This document shows, piece by piece, positions 16,078 to 24,814 of a stretch of 64,000 bases of DNA. Under the pieces are notes generated by a model. It was not told where the DNA came from. It did not search any database and was given only the letters and a program-made list of their open reading frames with translations. The stretch comes from Paenibacillus sp. 32352 (GTDB taxonomy: Bacteria > Bacillota > Bacilli > Paenibacillales > NBRC-103111): contig NZ_MZNT01000010.1 in assembly GCF_002042965.1 (NCBI RefSeq), forward strand, positions 186,001-250,000, read 5' to 3'. The position numbers and the translations under genes were made by a program. Numbering within the stretch: the first letter of the stretch is position 1; every line of letters starts with the position of its first letter.

Positions 16078-17151
16078 TCAAATATCTCGTTCCTCACACT
16101 CGAAGGGTTCTTCATACGAATACATCTCATGGAAAAATCCTAGATACGGGACATCGTCTTCCAGGCATTTTATGCAATAGGACAGTTCCTCATCACACGT
16201 CAGCTCTTCACCGTTGTTCCGCATACCCTCTAATGCATCTACAATATGTTCCATGATGGTCACCTGGATAAATAAGGGCAATTGATCCAGCATCGAGTTT
16301 TCGATCTGGGTCTCGGATCTGTACCCCTCGAGGGCTGTTTTAAAGTAATCATCCATAAACTTTTTGCGTTTATCGGCGTCAGGTTCAGATCGTATCCAGC
16401 CCATGCCGCTTCTCCATAGATCTGCCAGATCATACATATACCAACCGTAGCAAGCATTATCGAAATCGTATACAGTGATTTGCCCTGTAGCAAAATCTAT
16501 CGTATAATTCCCATCATTGTAATCAAAATGGATCATACCGAAAGATTCCGGGCTCCTGTCCAGCCCTTCCAAGGTTTTAAGGAGCTCTGCCAGCTTCTCC
16601 TTAAGCAGAGATAAGGAGCCGGGGATTAGTTTATCGATATACTCGACATTGTACTTATCAAAAAAACTATAACGGCGATGGACGGGAGCATAGCTTTTCG
16701 ACAATTGGTGCAGCTTCCCCAGAACTTTACCACAGTTATAATAATATTCGGTAATAGGGACTCCTTCCCGGTACCGATAATGATTTTCTACAAGCCTTTT
16801 TCCCTTAGCCTTTTCAAACAGGCAGACAAAGAAGGTGTGGTTATTATGAGATATCTCTTCCAGCAGATTCCCCTTTCGGGAGCTGACTACACTCGAGACA
16901 CTACCGCCATGCTCGAATAAATATCGGATATATTCCACTTCGCCGAGCAATTCTCCCCGGCTCCTGTCATTCAAGTAGGTGATTCTAATAATTTTGCCAT
17001 CAGCGCCCTCTTTCTCGCAGCGATAAACGACATTCCGTCCTCCGGCATGTGCCTTAACCGGCCTGATTTCATAGCCCTCCAACCCGTACAGCTCCGATAT
17101 AAATGGAAGTAAATATGCATCGCATATTTTAACAGCCTCGTTATGAGTCAT
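16078..17151 (-). CDS. Phosphotransferase (APH/choline-kinase fold)
   Basis: A 357-residue kinase-like protein of the aminoglycoside phosphotransferase/CotS/homoserine-kinase superfamily. The catalytic loop is MIHFDYNDGNYTID (HxDxxxxN type, residues around 205-220), followed by the metal-binding VYDFDNACYGWYMYDLADLW. It probably phosphorylates a small hydroxylated substrate, but the substrate cannot be predicted and antibiotic resistance should not be assumed. The start has AAAGGAG 6 bases upstream. It ends convergently with the YczE-like gene. Confidence 0.85.
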   Translation of the reverse strand: MTHNEAVKICDAYLLPFISELYGLEGYEIRPVKAHAGGRNVVYRCEKEGADGKIIRITYLNDRSRGELLGEVEYIRYLFEHGGSVSSVVSSRKGNLLEEISHNNHTFFVCLFEKAKGKRLVENHYRYREGVPITEYYYNCGKVLGKLHQLSKSYAPVHRRYSFFDKYNVEYIDKLIPGSLSLLKEKLAELLKTLEGLDRSPESFGMIHFDYNDGNYTIDFATGQITVYDFDNACYGWYMYDLADLWRSGMGWIRSEPDADKRKKFMDDYFKTALEGYRSETQIENSMLDQLPLFIQVTIMEHIVDALEGMRNNGEELTCDEELSYCIKCLEDDVPYLGFFHEMYSYEEPFECEERDI

Positions 17152-17550
17152 CCTATCTCCTTTCGGTGCTATCTGTAGTTAGTTTTTCACTTTCTATTTT
17201 ACCGAGGGGTTCCCATTCATTTCCAAGGAAACTTTCTATATAACCAAAGTCGCAATAGCAAAAATAAAAAATCAACCCTGCTGCATTGTACTTGGCGAAG
17301 GATTGATTCCAACTTTATCCCGAAAGAAGGGAACTGATGATTATAAAGTTTGCAAAATTTTCACGTCCTGATCTTCAAAACTCAATCGCATCCCGTTTAA
17401 GTTTATTAAGATATCATGATCGCTCGCATAACGCCAATCCACTCAACTGCCCCTCGTTTGTACCAAACTAACGTAAACGTTAGCGTAATGAATTACCGTA
17501 ATACGGTTTGCCGCGCTGTCTATAATGGCATTCTTTTTAATCTCGCTTAA
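17152..17550. other. Intergenic region with a possible small ORF
   Basis: About 400 bp between two kinase-fold genes. It holds the possible 33-residue ORF at 17341-17442 and, at 17467-17493, a TAACGTAAACGTTAGCGTAATGA element resembling the tail of the dispersed hairpin repeats. No clear promoter was assigned. Confidence 0.4.
17341..17442 (-). CDS. Possible 33-residue small ORF or gene remnant
   Basis: GTG 17442 has GAGGGG 9 bases upstream and opens a 33-codon frame ending TAA. The product has a balanced composition (contains RYASDHDILINL and FEDQDVKILQTL) that looks protein-like rather than random. It may be a genuine small protein or the 3' remnant of a larger gene; no family is recognised. 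Confidence 0.3.
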   Translation of the reverse strand: MDWRYASDHDILINLNGMRLSFEDQDVKILQTL

Positions 17551-18381
17551 TCAACTATTACCCGTTACAGCGTTATTCCACGCCTCGAAGTATTCATCGA
17601 TCGATTGATAGCGATCATCTTTTTGTGTACTAACAGCTTTCAATGCAATCGTGAATAATTTTTCATTTGCTTGCCACTCATCAAAGCTTCTTTCTTTTCC
17701 GCCACCAAGCAACTGGAAGGCTGTTGCCCCCATTTGGAATACATTTGACCTTTCATCAATCTCTTCACCTAGTTGAAACTCCTCTGGAGACATGTAGCGA
17801 CTTGACCCCCACATACGCCCCATTGTATTTATCACTGGTCTTTTTGCGTAAAATTCTATATCACAAATTCTGGTCTCTTCTGATATAAAATCATACATGA
17901 TGCAACCATCGTAAAAATCTAAAGCAATGTATCCTCTTTTGTTTACATGAATATGAAATAATAATATTTCATTATAAACACTGAATTTCTTTTCTAATGG
18001 CAGGGCCAAGAATTTCTCAAACGAATTATATTGCTTCCCCATACAATCTCCGTCAAACCACTCAAATACCGTTAGGTAACCATTTTTGATCTCCTTGTGA
18101 TCGATTATTTCGATGAGACTCGGGTGACTTAGATCTTGGTAGACAGAAACGGTTGATTTAAGCCGAGTAATAGCCATGTCCGTACTTACACTGCTTAATA
18201 CAGTAGCTGCGCCTGCCACCTTTACGAAAAGCTTCTTGTTATCATTTAGGATACCAAAACATAAATATCCAGAATCTTGCCTGTCGAATACAGCAAAGAC
18301 TTTGCCGTACTCAGATAAAAATTTAAAATCAAATTCTTCTTTCAACTCAAATGTGACCCCATCGATAATTTTAGTTATCAT
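17551..18381 (-). CDS. Serine/threonine protein kinase-like protein
   Basis: A 276-residue single-domain protein with an atypical bacterial protein kinase fold. A possible ATP-lysine is in KLFVKVAGA (about residue 54), the catalytic-loop region is HVNKRGYIALDFYDGC instead of HRDxKxxN, and the DFG position reads DIE. Downstream, GSSRYMSPEEFQLGE matches an APE-type activation segment and RSNVFQMGATAFQLLGG matches the DxxSxG helix. The changed motifs leave activity uncertain, and it could be a pseudokinase or small-molecule kinase. There is no membrane segment or sensor domain. Weak ribosome-binding site (GGGAGGT about 7 bases before ATG). Confidence 0.72.
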   Translation of the reverse strand: MITKIIDGVTFELKEEFDFKFLSEYGKVFAVFDRQDSGYLCFGILNDNKKLFVKVAGAATVLSSVSTDMAITRLKSTVSVYQDLSHPSLIEIIDHKEIKNGYLTVFEWFDGDCMGKQYNSFEKFLALPLEKKFSVYNEILLFHIHVNKRGYIALDFYDGCIMYDFISEETRICDIEFYAKRPVINTMGRMWGSSRYMSPEEFQLGEEIDERSNVFQMGATAFQLLGGGKERSFDEWQANEKLFTIALKAVSTQKDDRYQSIDEYFEAWNNAVTGNS

Positions 18382-18714
18382 ATACTACCTCCCATAGAAT
18401 ACCATCCCTTACCATTCCAGCTCTTATCATTACTTTTTCTGAAAGACTGTTCTCAGCATTAGAGTAGCTACTATTCGATGAGCATTAAGATTGTTAAATG
18501 CAGATTGAATTAGCAGAAAGAGCAGCTGCCGCGGCGGCAAACTGCTCCTTGATGCATTGAACTCCCCGTTAGCGTAATGACTTATTCTATTAAGGGTTGT
18601 TCGAAACCCATGGTTCCATGCCCACATCGGTTTTATAAATGCAATAGTTCCATATGATAATTCGATAGCAGCTGCTCCTCAACTGAAGTCGTGGGCAGTC
18701 GCAGTATTTATTTG
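18382..18714. other. Intergenic region containing a hairpin repeat copy
   Basis: No convincing gene. It contains a GC-rich hairpin (about 18510-18547) followed by CCCCGTTAGCGTAATGA (18564-18580), one copy of the repeat family described in the findings. Confidence 0.5.
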
Positions 18715-18984
18715 TTACTCCATCCGTCTCTCGTAAATAATGCTCTTTATCCGATCCTCGCTCAGGCTGTATATTTCAGCAAGTTGAGATATTTTAACCC
18801 CTTCCGTATACTTCTGAAAAATTTCATTATTCCGCGTATTTAACTCCTCGCGTATTCCTGACGAACAGCCCCATTCTTTTCTCGTCGTTTGAGGGATGTA
18901 GATGTACTTTCCATTCACATATTTTTGAATCTCTTTAACTAGTTCCTCCGGCAATACGTTTTGGGCGTTAACATATTTTTTCAT
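18715..18984 (-). CDS. CD3324-like small DNA-binding protein
   Basis: An 89-residue protein beginning MKKYVNAQNVLPEELV. The central GKYIYIPQTTRKEWG resembles the Mor/CD3324 family, and the C-terminal helix-turn-helix reads VKISQLAEIYSLSEDRIKSIIYERR. It is likely a small transcriptional regulator, target unknown. ATG 18984 is chosen since AGGCGG lies 8 bases upstream; TTG 18990 is an in-frame alternative. It starts 12 bp after the end of the acetyltransferase gene at 18997 and may be cotranscribed with it. Confidence 0.72.
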   Translation of the reverse strand: MKKYVNAQNVLPEELVKEIQKYVNGKYIYIPQTTRKEWGCSSGIREELNTRNNEIFQKYTEGVKISQLAEIYSLSEDRIKSIIYERRME

Positions 18985-18996
18985 TGTCAAATCCGC

Positions 18997-19905
18997 CTAA
19001 ATCGTTAACTTTAATCGCAAAGTGTTGGCCATATAATCGTCAAAACCTTCTCTGACCATCAATACAAAATTATCGAACTTTTTCAGTGTTACCATGGAAT
19101 TGACATGAATGATATTGAGTTGGCGCATAGACAAAAGTGCAGCTTGAATAAGCCGTTTTTTATCAGCTTTACTTACGTTAGCTCTGAAGTGTATACCGAA
19201 TGCGACAGCGCTGAGATCATTATTGGACGGATTGAGCGCTTTTACTTTGTAGTAGGCAAATCCGGCTATCTGACCGTAGGAATTGAACATTGAGAGTAGG
19301 ACGGCCTCCGATGATAGATTTGAATATTGTTTGCTGAACTGCTCTGCCTGCAGCTCTTCGCCATCCTCAATAAGCATGGTAATGATATCGTCCTTTTTGG
19401 CATTTGCAAGAGGAACAATTCCGTCCGTGTTGAGATTTTCAGGTTCTTTCCAATCCGGCAAGTGGAAATGTGTAGAAATTTGCGAATATTCGTCCGAAAT
19501 AAAGCCATGCTGTTCCAATAAAGTGATTTCCTGATTTCTGACTTGGCCAAATGGCATTGTTGCAAAGTAATACAGCTTGTTGCCTTTCTTTAGTTGAATC
19601 GCATTGCAGCAAGATTGAATCATTTGTTTCAGCGCTTCCGTTTGATTTTCCGCTACACCGTATTCTAGATAGCCGTTTGGACTAGATGTACCCAGTGTAA
19701 GCCCCATAAAGCCGACCATCCGGCCATTTTTCTCCGCAACGAACCCCAAATTCGAATTGGTATATGAATCTTTAAGCTCTTCTGCACAAATCACACTTAA
19801 CCGAGGGTCGTTGTAAAATCTCTTTTTGGTAGACAGGATAAGTTCTCTTATTTGTGGAAAATCATCGTCTGGAGTTACTTTCCTCACCTTTATATCGTCT
19901 GACAT
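18997..19905 (-). CDS. GNAT-family acetyltransferase-like protein (two-part)
   Basis: A 302-residue protein with an N-terminal GNAT-like half (DFPQIRELILSTKKRF, GFVAEKNGRMVGFMGLTLG, then NQEITLLEQHGFISDEY). The second half (about 160-302) has GQIAGFAYYKVKA and may be a degenerate second GNAT fold. The typical acetyl-CoA loop Q/RxxGxG/A is not obvious in either half, so catalysis is uncertain. The start follows GGAGGTGA. Substrate unknown. Confidence 0.65.
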   Translation of the reverse strand: MSDDIKVRKVTPDDDFPQIRELILSTKKRFYNDPRLSVICAEELKDSYTNSNLGFVAEKNGRMVGFMGLTLGTSSPNGYLEYGVAENQTEALKQMIQSCCNAIQLKKGNKLYYFATMPFGQVRNQEITLLEQHGFISDEYSQISTHFHLPDWKEPENLNTDGIVPLANAKKDDIITMLIEDGEELQAEQFSKQYSNLSSEAVLLSMFNSYGQIAGFAYYKVKALNPSNNDLSAVAFGIHFRANVSKADKKRLIQAALLSMRQLNIIHVNSMVTLKKFDNFVLMVREGFDDYMANTLRLKLTI

Positions 19906-20102
19906 TCATCAATCACCTCCATATGATTTAACTATATTATTCCAGCAAACACCAACAAAGGAAATATTGAAATCAGGGTAGAAAAAAAGACAAACGAGGT
20001 TGTTCCGGCTGATGAAGGCTGTTTCGCCCACTAATTTGTCGTTTAAACTTCTAAATGATAAGGACGAAAGATAATCTGCCCACTAACACATAATGCGGTT
20101 GC

Positions 20103-20155
20103 CGGCGGCAAACTGCTCTTAGATGAAATTGATTGAACGCACCTGTTTAGCTTAA
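20103..20155. repeat. Intergenic repeat copy
   Basis: Contains CGGCGGCAAACTGCTC (20103-20118), identical over 16 bp to 18532-18547, followed by a related tail ending CACCTGTTTAGCTTAAA. Confidence 0.5.
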
Positions 20156-20655
20156 AAATGATAGGTCATCAATTCTTCATCAAAGTATTTTCCAACATGC
20201 TTCATAGATTTAACTTCAATTCCATATGACTTAAATCCGAGTGATTCATACATTCTTTTTGCAGCTTCATTAAATGTGATTACGCCGAGGTTTATTTGAG
20301 TTAATCCCTCTAACTTTTTTGCTCGAATTATTGTTTCTTCCATCAGTTTACGACCAATGCCTCGTCCTCTAAATTCCTGAGCGACATAGGTCCCCCAGAT
20401 ATTGCCTTTATGGTTTAATTTTTTGGTGCGCTCCCTAACAAAACCAACCATTCCGATAACAGTATTATTACTAAATGCGCCCACAATGAAGTTGTCATCT
20501 GACACTTGAATACGTGATCTAACTGATTCGAGAGTCGCAGTAACAGAATCCTCATAATTTGCAGAGAATGCTTCTGGGTTGTTTTTTAGAGCATTTAGTC
20601 TTAAATCCCAAAACGACTCGGCATCTTCAGGGGCTATTATTCTGATTACAATCAT
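20152..20655 (-). CDS. GNAT-family N-acetyltransferase
   Basis: A 167-residue acetyltransferase with the complete acetyl-CoA signature EFRGRGIGRKLMEE (about residues 92-105), preceded by VIGMVGFVRERTKKLNHKGNIWGTYV and followed by NEAAKRMYESLGF. This architecture resembles small-molecule or ribosomal-protein type GNATs; substrate unknown. The start ATG 20655 has GGAGGGA 6 bases upstream. It lies 76 bp downstream of a methyltransferase gene on the same strand. Confidence 0.9.
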   Translation of the reverse strand: MIVIRIIAPEDAESFWDLRLNALKNNPEAFSANYEDSVTATLESVRSRIQVSDDNFIVGAFSNNTVIGMVGFVRERTKKLNHKGNIWGTYVAQEFRGRGIGRKLMEETIIRAKKLEGLTQINLGVITFNEAAKRMYESLGFKSYGIEVKSMKHVGKYFDEELMTYHF

Positions 20656-20731
20656 TTATTTCCCTCCATCATTTTTGCCGAGAGCCCCCCTCAGGACCCT
20701 TCGGGATAACGAGCGCCTAAGTATCGAAGGA

Positions 20732-21373
20732 CTATTTCTGGAATATAGCTTCTATCGATCCATGGTAGTGAGGTTCTCCATGACCAATATCAAGTTGGAT
20801 GCCTTCTAGTAAAAGTATTTTTTTGTAATCAATAAATATTTCTTCTATTTCATCCCTAGTAAAGAAGTGAATATATCTGTCATTCTTACTATAAAAAAAC
20901 GTGCGGTCACTAATTTTTTCGGCTTTCTGTATAGCAATTTTATATGTCGGCTCTTCAGTTGAAAAAGTACTTAAATATAGTAATCCGCCTTTCGTTAAGC
21001 CTTGTTTTGCACGCTTTAAAATCCCTATGATATCATTATCGTTAAAAAATTGGAGGACATTCGCAAGGATGATTAATGAGTACTGCTCTTCTGCTATATG
21101 TACTTCTCTAATATCTTTTTGTTCGATCACAAGTTTAATGTTTTCTTGTTCGGCCCGCTTGCTAGCCGCAGAAATTGCGGCATCTGATAAATCATACCCT
21201 TCCACTTCGAACCCGAATTTAGCAAAGTATAAAGCAGACAAGCCCACACCCATTCCAAGATCCATGACCTTTCCAGGTACCATCATCTTTTGATATCTCA
21301 TTAAATTAGGGAATGTTCTTATTCGTGATTGATTTGCAGCCTCATGGTAATTCTTCCATTGATCTTGGGTCAT
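20732..21373 (-). CDS. Class I SAM-dependent methyltransferase
   Basis: A 213-residue methyltransferase. Motif I is VMDLGMGVGLSALYFAKFG (near residue 36), motif II acidic residue in VEGYDLSDAAI and motif III around YSLIILANVLQFF. It resembles TehB/UbiE-like small-molecule methyltransferases; the substrate cannot be named. The start has GGAGGAAAC upstream. The roughly 1-kb region upstream contains no intact gene. Confidence 0.88.
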   Translation of the reverse strand: MTQDQWKNYHEAANQSRIRTFPNLMRYQKMMVPGKVMDLGMGVGLSALYFAKFGFEVEGYDLSDAAISAASKRAEQENIKLVIEQKDIREVHIAEEQYSLIILANVLQFFNDNDIIGILKRAKQGLTKGGLLYLSTFSTEEPTYKIAIQKAEKISDRTFFYSKNDRYIHFFTRDEIEEIFIDYKKILLLEGIQLDIGHGEPHYHGSIEAIFQK

Positions 21374-21476
21374 TTGTTTCCTCCAATGATTGATTATGAT
21401 TATTAATTTAATAACGACCCAATTTTACCATATTTGTTTAATAAAGGGCCGTTTTTTACGCTTACCGGTTGAAATA

Positions 21477-21552
21477 AGCTCCCTTTGCCCGCTACTTGAA
21501 TAAAGAAAAAAGGAGCCGAGTTGAAGCAGCTCCTGCACTATCGTATCCGTTT
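21477..21552. repeat. Tandem copies of the intergenic hairpin repeat
   Basis: A truncated copy (GCCCGCTACTTGAATAAAG, 21489-21507) is followed by a hairpin GGAGC-N12-GCTCC and tail CACTATCGTATCCGTTTCATG. The same components occur in one piece at 34607-34651. Confidence 0.5.
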
Positions 21553-21654
21553 CATGTATATGCCTAATTTAGTTCTAAGAACAGGAAGTTTATCGTAAGG
21601 GTCACCAACTAATCCAAATACTTGGGCAAAAGCTGGTTCCGTCTTGTATTTAAC

Positions 21655-21912
21655 GATAACTCCACGTAGTTTAAAGTAATGTTTTCAAAAGCATCGATTT
21701 CAACTCCGTATCTCCCTATTCGAATTGTACTTCATTATCAACACTTGCAATTCGCTCAGTCTTACCGCAAATGGAGATGCAATTAATTCCTGTACGATTT
21801 GTAGAGTTGCGTAGTTCTGTAGAAACCATCAAAATACTCAGGACCAATTTTTGTATAATTCGCTTTATCGCTATTGATTGTCCTACTCAAGGTTTCCCGG
21901 CTAATAAGAAAC
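21655..21912 (-). pseudogene. Degraded THEP1-like NTPase fragment
   Basis: The reverse strand aligns by eye with the NTPase gene at 36852-37378. Shared elements include a start-proximal LLxG-like region, IGPEYFDGFY, the block IGRYGVEIDAFEN and the nucleotide stretch CCGTATCTCCCTATTCGAA (plus strand). The copy has several in-frame stops, a large internal loss and a decayed P-loop, so it cannot encode a functional enzyme. After the conserved block the reading passes into an unrelated roughly 40-codon tail (contains GLVGDPYDKLPVLRTKLG) ending TAG near 21538, which may come from a different gene. Confidence 0.65.
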
Positions 21913-22161
21913 ATGACTAACCCTTCATTCTTCTTTTAGCTAGCTCCACACCTTATTGTATGCCGACAGAACGACCGGCTGCCGCAAACGTTTTTTTCGG
22001 CATTTTCATGACAATCAGCGGATGGTTATTCAACAAGATCAGGGCTACCCAGTGCCTTTTGGGCTTTGCTTCTACGCAAGCTAAACCAAGTCTCCGAATG
22101 AGAGTCTCATCGCAGGTTCACCAACAATCCTTGACGATCCAGTTCCGCTAACAATTCTCTC

Positions 22162-22208
22162 TAAAAAAATCAAAAGAAGTCATAGCCACTTTCATGGTTA
22201 TGACTTCT
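22162..22208 (-). terminator. Rho-independent terminator, minus strand
   Basis: 13-bp arms AGAAGTCATAGCC/GGTTATGACTTCT (22175-22187 and 22196-22208, one wobble pair) are followed on the minus strand by TTTTGATTTTTTT. It probably ends the fructan operon, about 145 bp after the ROK kinase stop. Confidence 0.85.
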
Positions 22209-22215
22209 AGCTTCG

Positions 22216-22334
22216 CTGCTTCTTATACATCCTGATTCCCTTGCTCTTCGACCTCACTGATCAGTCGGTCCACCCCTTCCGCATAACTAGAATCAAACAA
22301 GAAGAAGGCAGCCGAATCCTTAACGCAACCGGCC
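22216..22334 (-). pseudogene. Possible 3' remnant of a lost gene
   Basis: Between the ROK kinase and the terminator, the minus strand carries a 38-codon open stretch, starting with an ATG (22334-22332), encoding FFLFDSSYAEGVDRLISEVEEQG and related residues split here as FFLFDSSYAEG and VDRLISEVEEQG. A one-base shift would extend it to a KKQRS end. The pattern resembles the C-terminal helix of a sugar-binding lipoprotein, but this is weak and no ribosome-binding site is evident. Confidence 0.3.
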
Positions 22335-22353
22335 GCCATACCATTTCTCTATT

Positions 22354-23238
22354 CTAAGCTAAAGCCCGCTCCCTAGCAGCAAGTCCCAGTGCCAAAGCGC
22401 CGCATAGTCCAGCTTGCTGACCCAGTCCGGGCGGCACGATATAATCATCGATGTGCTCCAGGATGGCGCTTGAATTTACATAACCATTCAAATTCGCTTG
22501 CACAGCCTTCCGAATAAGAGGGAACAACTGGGATTGCTGCATCACACCTCCGCCAAGAATGATTCGCTGAGGAGAGTTAAATAAGATCGCACTTGTGATA
22601 CTCTGCGCAATATAGAACGCCTCGATCTCCCATGCGATATGATCTATAGGTAGCTCGTGCCCTTTTACCCCCCACCTTGCTTCAATCGCAGGACCTGCTG
22701 CCATGCCTTCCAGGCAATCCCCATGATAGGGACATCCGCCTGCAAAAGGATCGTCAGGATGGCGTCTCATCAGAATATGCCCTCCTTCCGGATGAACAAG
22801 GCCATGAATCAGGCGGCCTTCTGCATAGACGCCAACGCCAACACCGGTGCCGATGGTGTAATATATGCAGCTGGACAGCCCTTGGGCAGCGCCCCAGGTC
22901 ACCTCGCCGAGTGCCGCTGCGTTGACGTCCGTATCCCAACCGAATGGAACCCGGAAGGCTTCTCTAAGCGTGCCCAGCATATCGAAGTTGCTCCACCCCG
23001 GCTTAGGCGTTGTGGTCACGTAACCATACGTCTTGCTATCTGGGCGTAAATCGATCGGCCCGAACGATCCGATGCCGATAGCTTCGACCTTCGTGTCTTG
23101 AAAATATTGAATTACTTTCGGCAGCGTCAGTTCTGGACGTTCGGTCGGGAAGCTAATCTGATCTTCGATTTCCCCCTGCGAATTCCCGATCCCGCATACG
23201 AACTTCGTTCCTCCGGCTTCGATTGCACCTATCCGCAT
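22354..23238 (-). CDS. ROK-family fructokinase
   Basis: A 294-residue ROK sugar kinase. It has the N-terminal phosphate-binding GAIEAGGTKFVCGIG, IGIGSFGPIDL, WDTDVNAAALGE with the catalytic aspartate, TIGTGVGVG, and the zinc motif GGCPYHGDCLEG followed by ROK signature-like EGGHILM. The sequence fits the bacterial fructokinase/YdhR subgroup. It phosphorylates fructose released by the neighbouring GH32 enzyme to fructose-6-phosphate. It is the last gene of the operon, 20 bp after the GH32 stop. Confidence 0.93.
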   Translation of the reverse strand: MRIGAIEAGGTKFVCGIGNSQGEIEDQISFPTERPELTLPKVIQYFQDTKVEAIGIGSFGPIDLRPDSKTYGYVTTTPKPGWSNFDMLGTLREAFRVPFGWDTDVNAAALGEVTWGAAQGLSSCIYYTIGTGVGVGVYAEGRLIHGLVHPEGGHILMRRHPDDPFAGGCPYHGDCLEGMAAGPAIEARWGVKGHELPIDHIAWEIEAFYIAQSITSAILFNSPQRIILGGGVMQQSQLFPLIRKAVQANLNGYVNSSAILEHIDDYIVPPGLGQQAGLCGALALGLAARERALA

Positions 23239-23258
23239 ATCATGACTCCTCTCGATGG

Positions 23259-24740
23259 CTATTTCCTGGCTTGTTCCGCAGAAGGCTTAACCTCATAGAT
23301 ATCCAGGGACATCCGCAGGTTTTGATCTTCTTCTGTGAACACGGCAAGTCCGGTACATTCCGGTCCAGGGAAGATCAGATCCGTAATGACGGCCTGGCCG
23401 CCTTGACCGAACACTTCTACGGAAGAACGGTCCACGTAAATGCGGAGTTCATAGAGCCCGTTTTGCACGTTCAGCTTGGCTGTATGATGTCCTAAGAAAT
23501 GCTCATGGAATTCGTGCAGACCCGACGCCGTTCGATCGACATAAAGCTCCTCGGTTTCACCATTCACTCCAATCACGGTTTCTGTATCCGCACCTACTCT
23601 TACCTTAAATCCAGCAGACTTCCCGCGCGGGAACGCCGCCACCAGCTCATACGATTCCAAGCGAATCTCCGAAAGGCGCGTATTGATTTCATGAACCGTC
23701 TCCTCTTTCATCGAAAGCACCTGTATGCGGGCGGATTCCATTTCCCTGGCAGGCTTCTGTACAAGAACGATGTCCCCGTGTCTTAATTCGAGAGAAAGCT
23801 CTCGTACGATCGTCATCGCACCGCGAAAGCCTTCAGTTGGCGTCTGGTTTGCGTACATCCAGTTGCTCATCCAACCGATAAATAGCCGTCTTCCATCTTC
23901 CGCAGGCACATCGGACCAGGATACGCCCGCATAATTATCTCTGCCAAGATCCAACCAACGAACTCGCCTAGAAGCTTCATCCGGCGTGAACACTTCCCCA
24001 TCGAAGTCACCCGTAAAATACTGCGTTCTTGAGCCTTCCACAAAAGCGGGATCCGCGCCAATGCTCACCAGCATGACCCATTTCGTGTTAGCAGGATCCC
24101 CATCGATCGCGAGCGGGAACAGGTCCGGGCACTCCCATACCCCGTCATGCGATCCGATCCCTTCGCCGAATTCGCTGGCAAGGGTCCAATGGATCAAATC
24201 AGGAGAATGATACAGGCATACCGTCTGCCCACAAGCAATAATCATCACCCACCTGTTCGTTGCTTGATGCCAGAATACTTTAGGGTCGCGGAAATCAACG
24301 TATGTAGCATGCTCAAGCACGGGATTCCCCTCGTATTTCGTCCAGGTTCTGCCGCGATCCGTACTGTAGGCCAGACTTTGACGCTGAATGGCTGGCTTTC
24401 CGTCCGGCATTTCCTTGTGGTGCGTAAAAATCGCGACAAGGCCTGGCTGACCTTCGAAGAACCCCGTCGTATTGTTCCAATCGACCACAGCGCTGCCCGA
24501 AAAAATCATGCCTTGTTCATCAGGTGCTAGCGCAATCGGCAGCTCCTCCCAGGTCACAAGATCCTTGCTCACCGCATGGCCCCAGTGCATCGGTCCCCAG
24601 GTCATTCCGCTCGGATGGTGCTGGTAGAACAAATGATATTCTCCTTCGAAATACACCATCCCGTTCGGATCGTTCATCCAATTTTCCTTCGGTGAAAAAT
24701 GATATACGCCTCGATAATTTTGCTTAGTCATCGTAGTCAT
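23259..24740 (-). CDS. Glycoside hydrolase family 32 (sucrose/fructan hydrolase)
   Basis: A 493-residue beta-fructosidase without signal peptide, so intracellular. Catalytic elements are the nucleophile D24 in WMNDPNG, the transition-state stabiliser in FRDP (151-153) and the acid/base E203 in WECPDLF. A five-bladed propeller (about 1-340) is followed by a beta-sandwich with SAGFKVRVG and DRSSVEVFGQGG. It cleaves sucrose, sucrose-6-phosphate or short fructo-oligosaccharides; ABC uptake without a PTS in the locus favours unphosphorylated substrates. The start has GGAG 9 bases upstream of ATG 24740. Confidence 0.95.
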   Translation of the reverse strand: MTTMTKQNYRGVYHFSPKENWMNDPNGMVYFEGEYHLFYQHHPSGMTWGPMHWGHAVSKDLVTWEELPIALAPDEQGMIFSGSAVVDWNNTTGFFEGQPGLVAIFTHHKEMPDGKPAIQRQSLAYSTDRGRTWTKYEGNPVLEHATYVDFRDPKVFWHQATNRWVMIIACGQTVCLYHSPDLIHWTLASEFGEGIGSHDGVWECPDLFPLAIDGDPANTKWVMLVSIGADPAFVEGSRTQYFTGDFDGEVFTPDEASRRVRWLDLGRDNYAGVSWSDVPAEDGRRLFIGWMSNWMYANQTPTEGFRGAMTIVRELSLELRHGDIVLVQKPAREMESARIQVLSMKEETVHEINTRLSEIRLESYELVAAFPRGKSAGFKVRVGADTETVIGVNGETEELYVDRTASGLHEFHEHFLGHHTAKLNVQNGLYELRIYVDRSSVEVFGQGGQAVITDLIFPGPECTGLAVFTEEDQNLRMSLDIYEVKPSAEQARK

Positions 24741-24814
24741 GGTTGTTTTCTCCTCTACTCTTTATGAGGTCTTGAATTTGAACTCAAGGTCCTTCTCTCT
24801 GTATGGATCGATCA

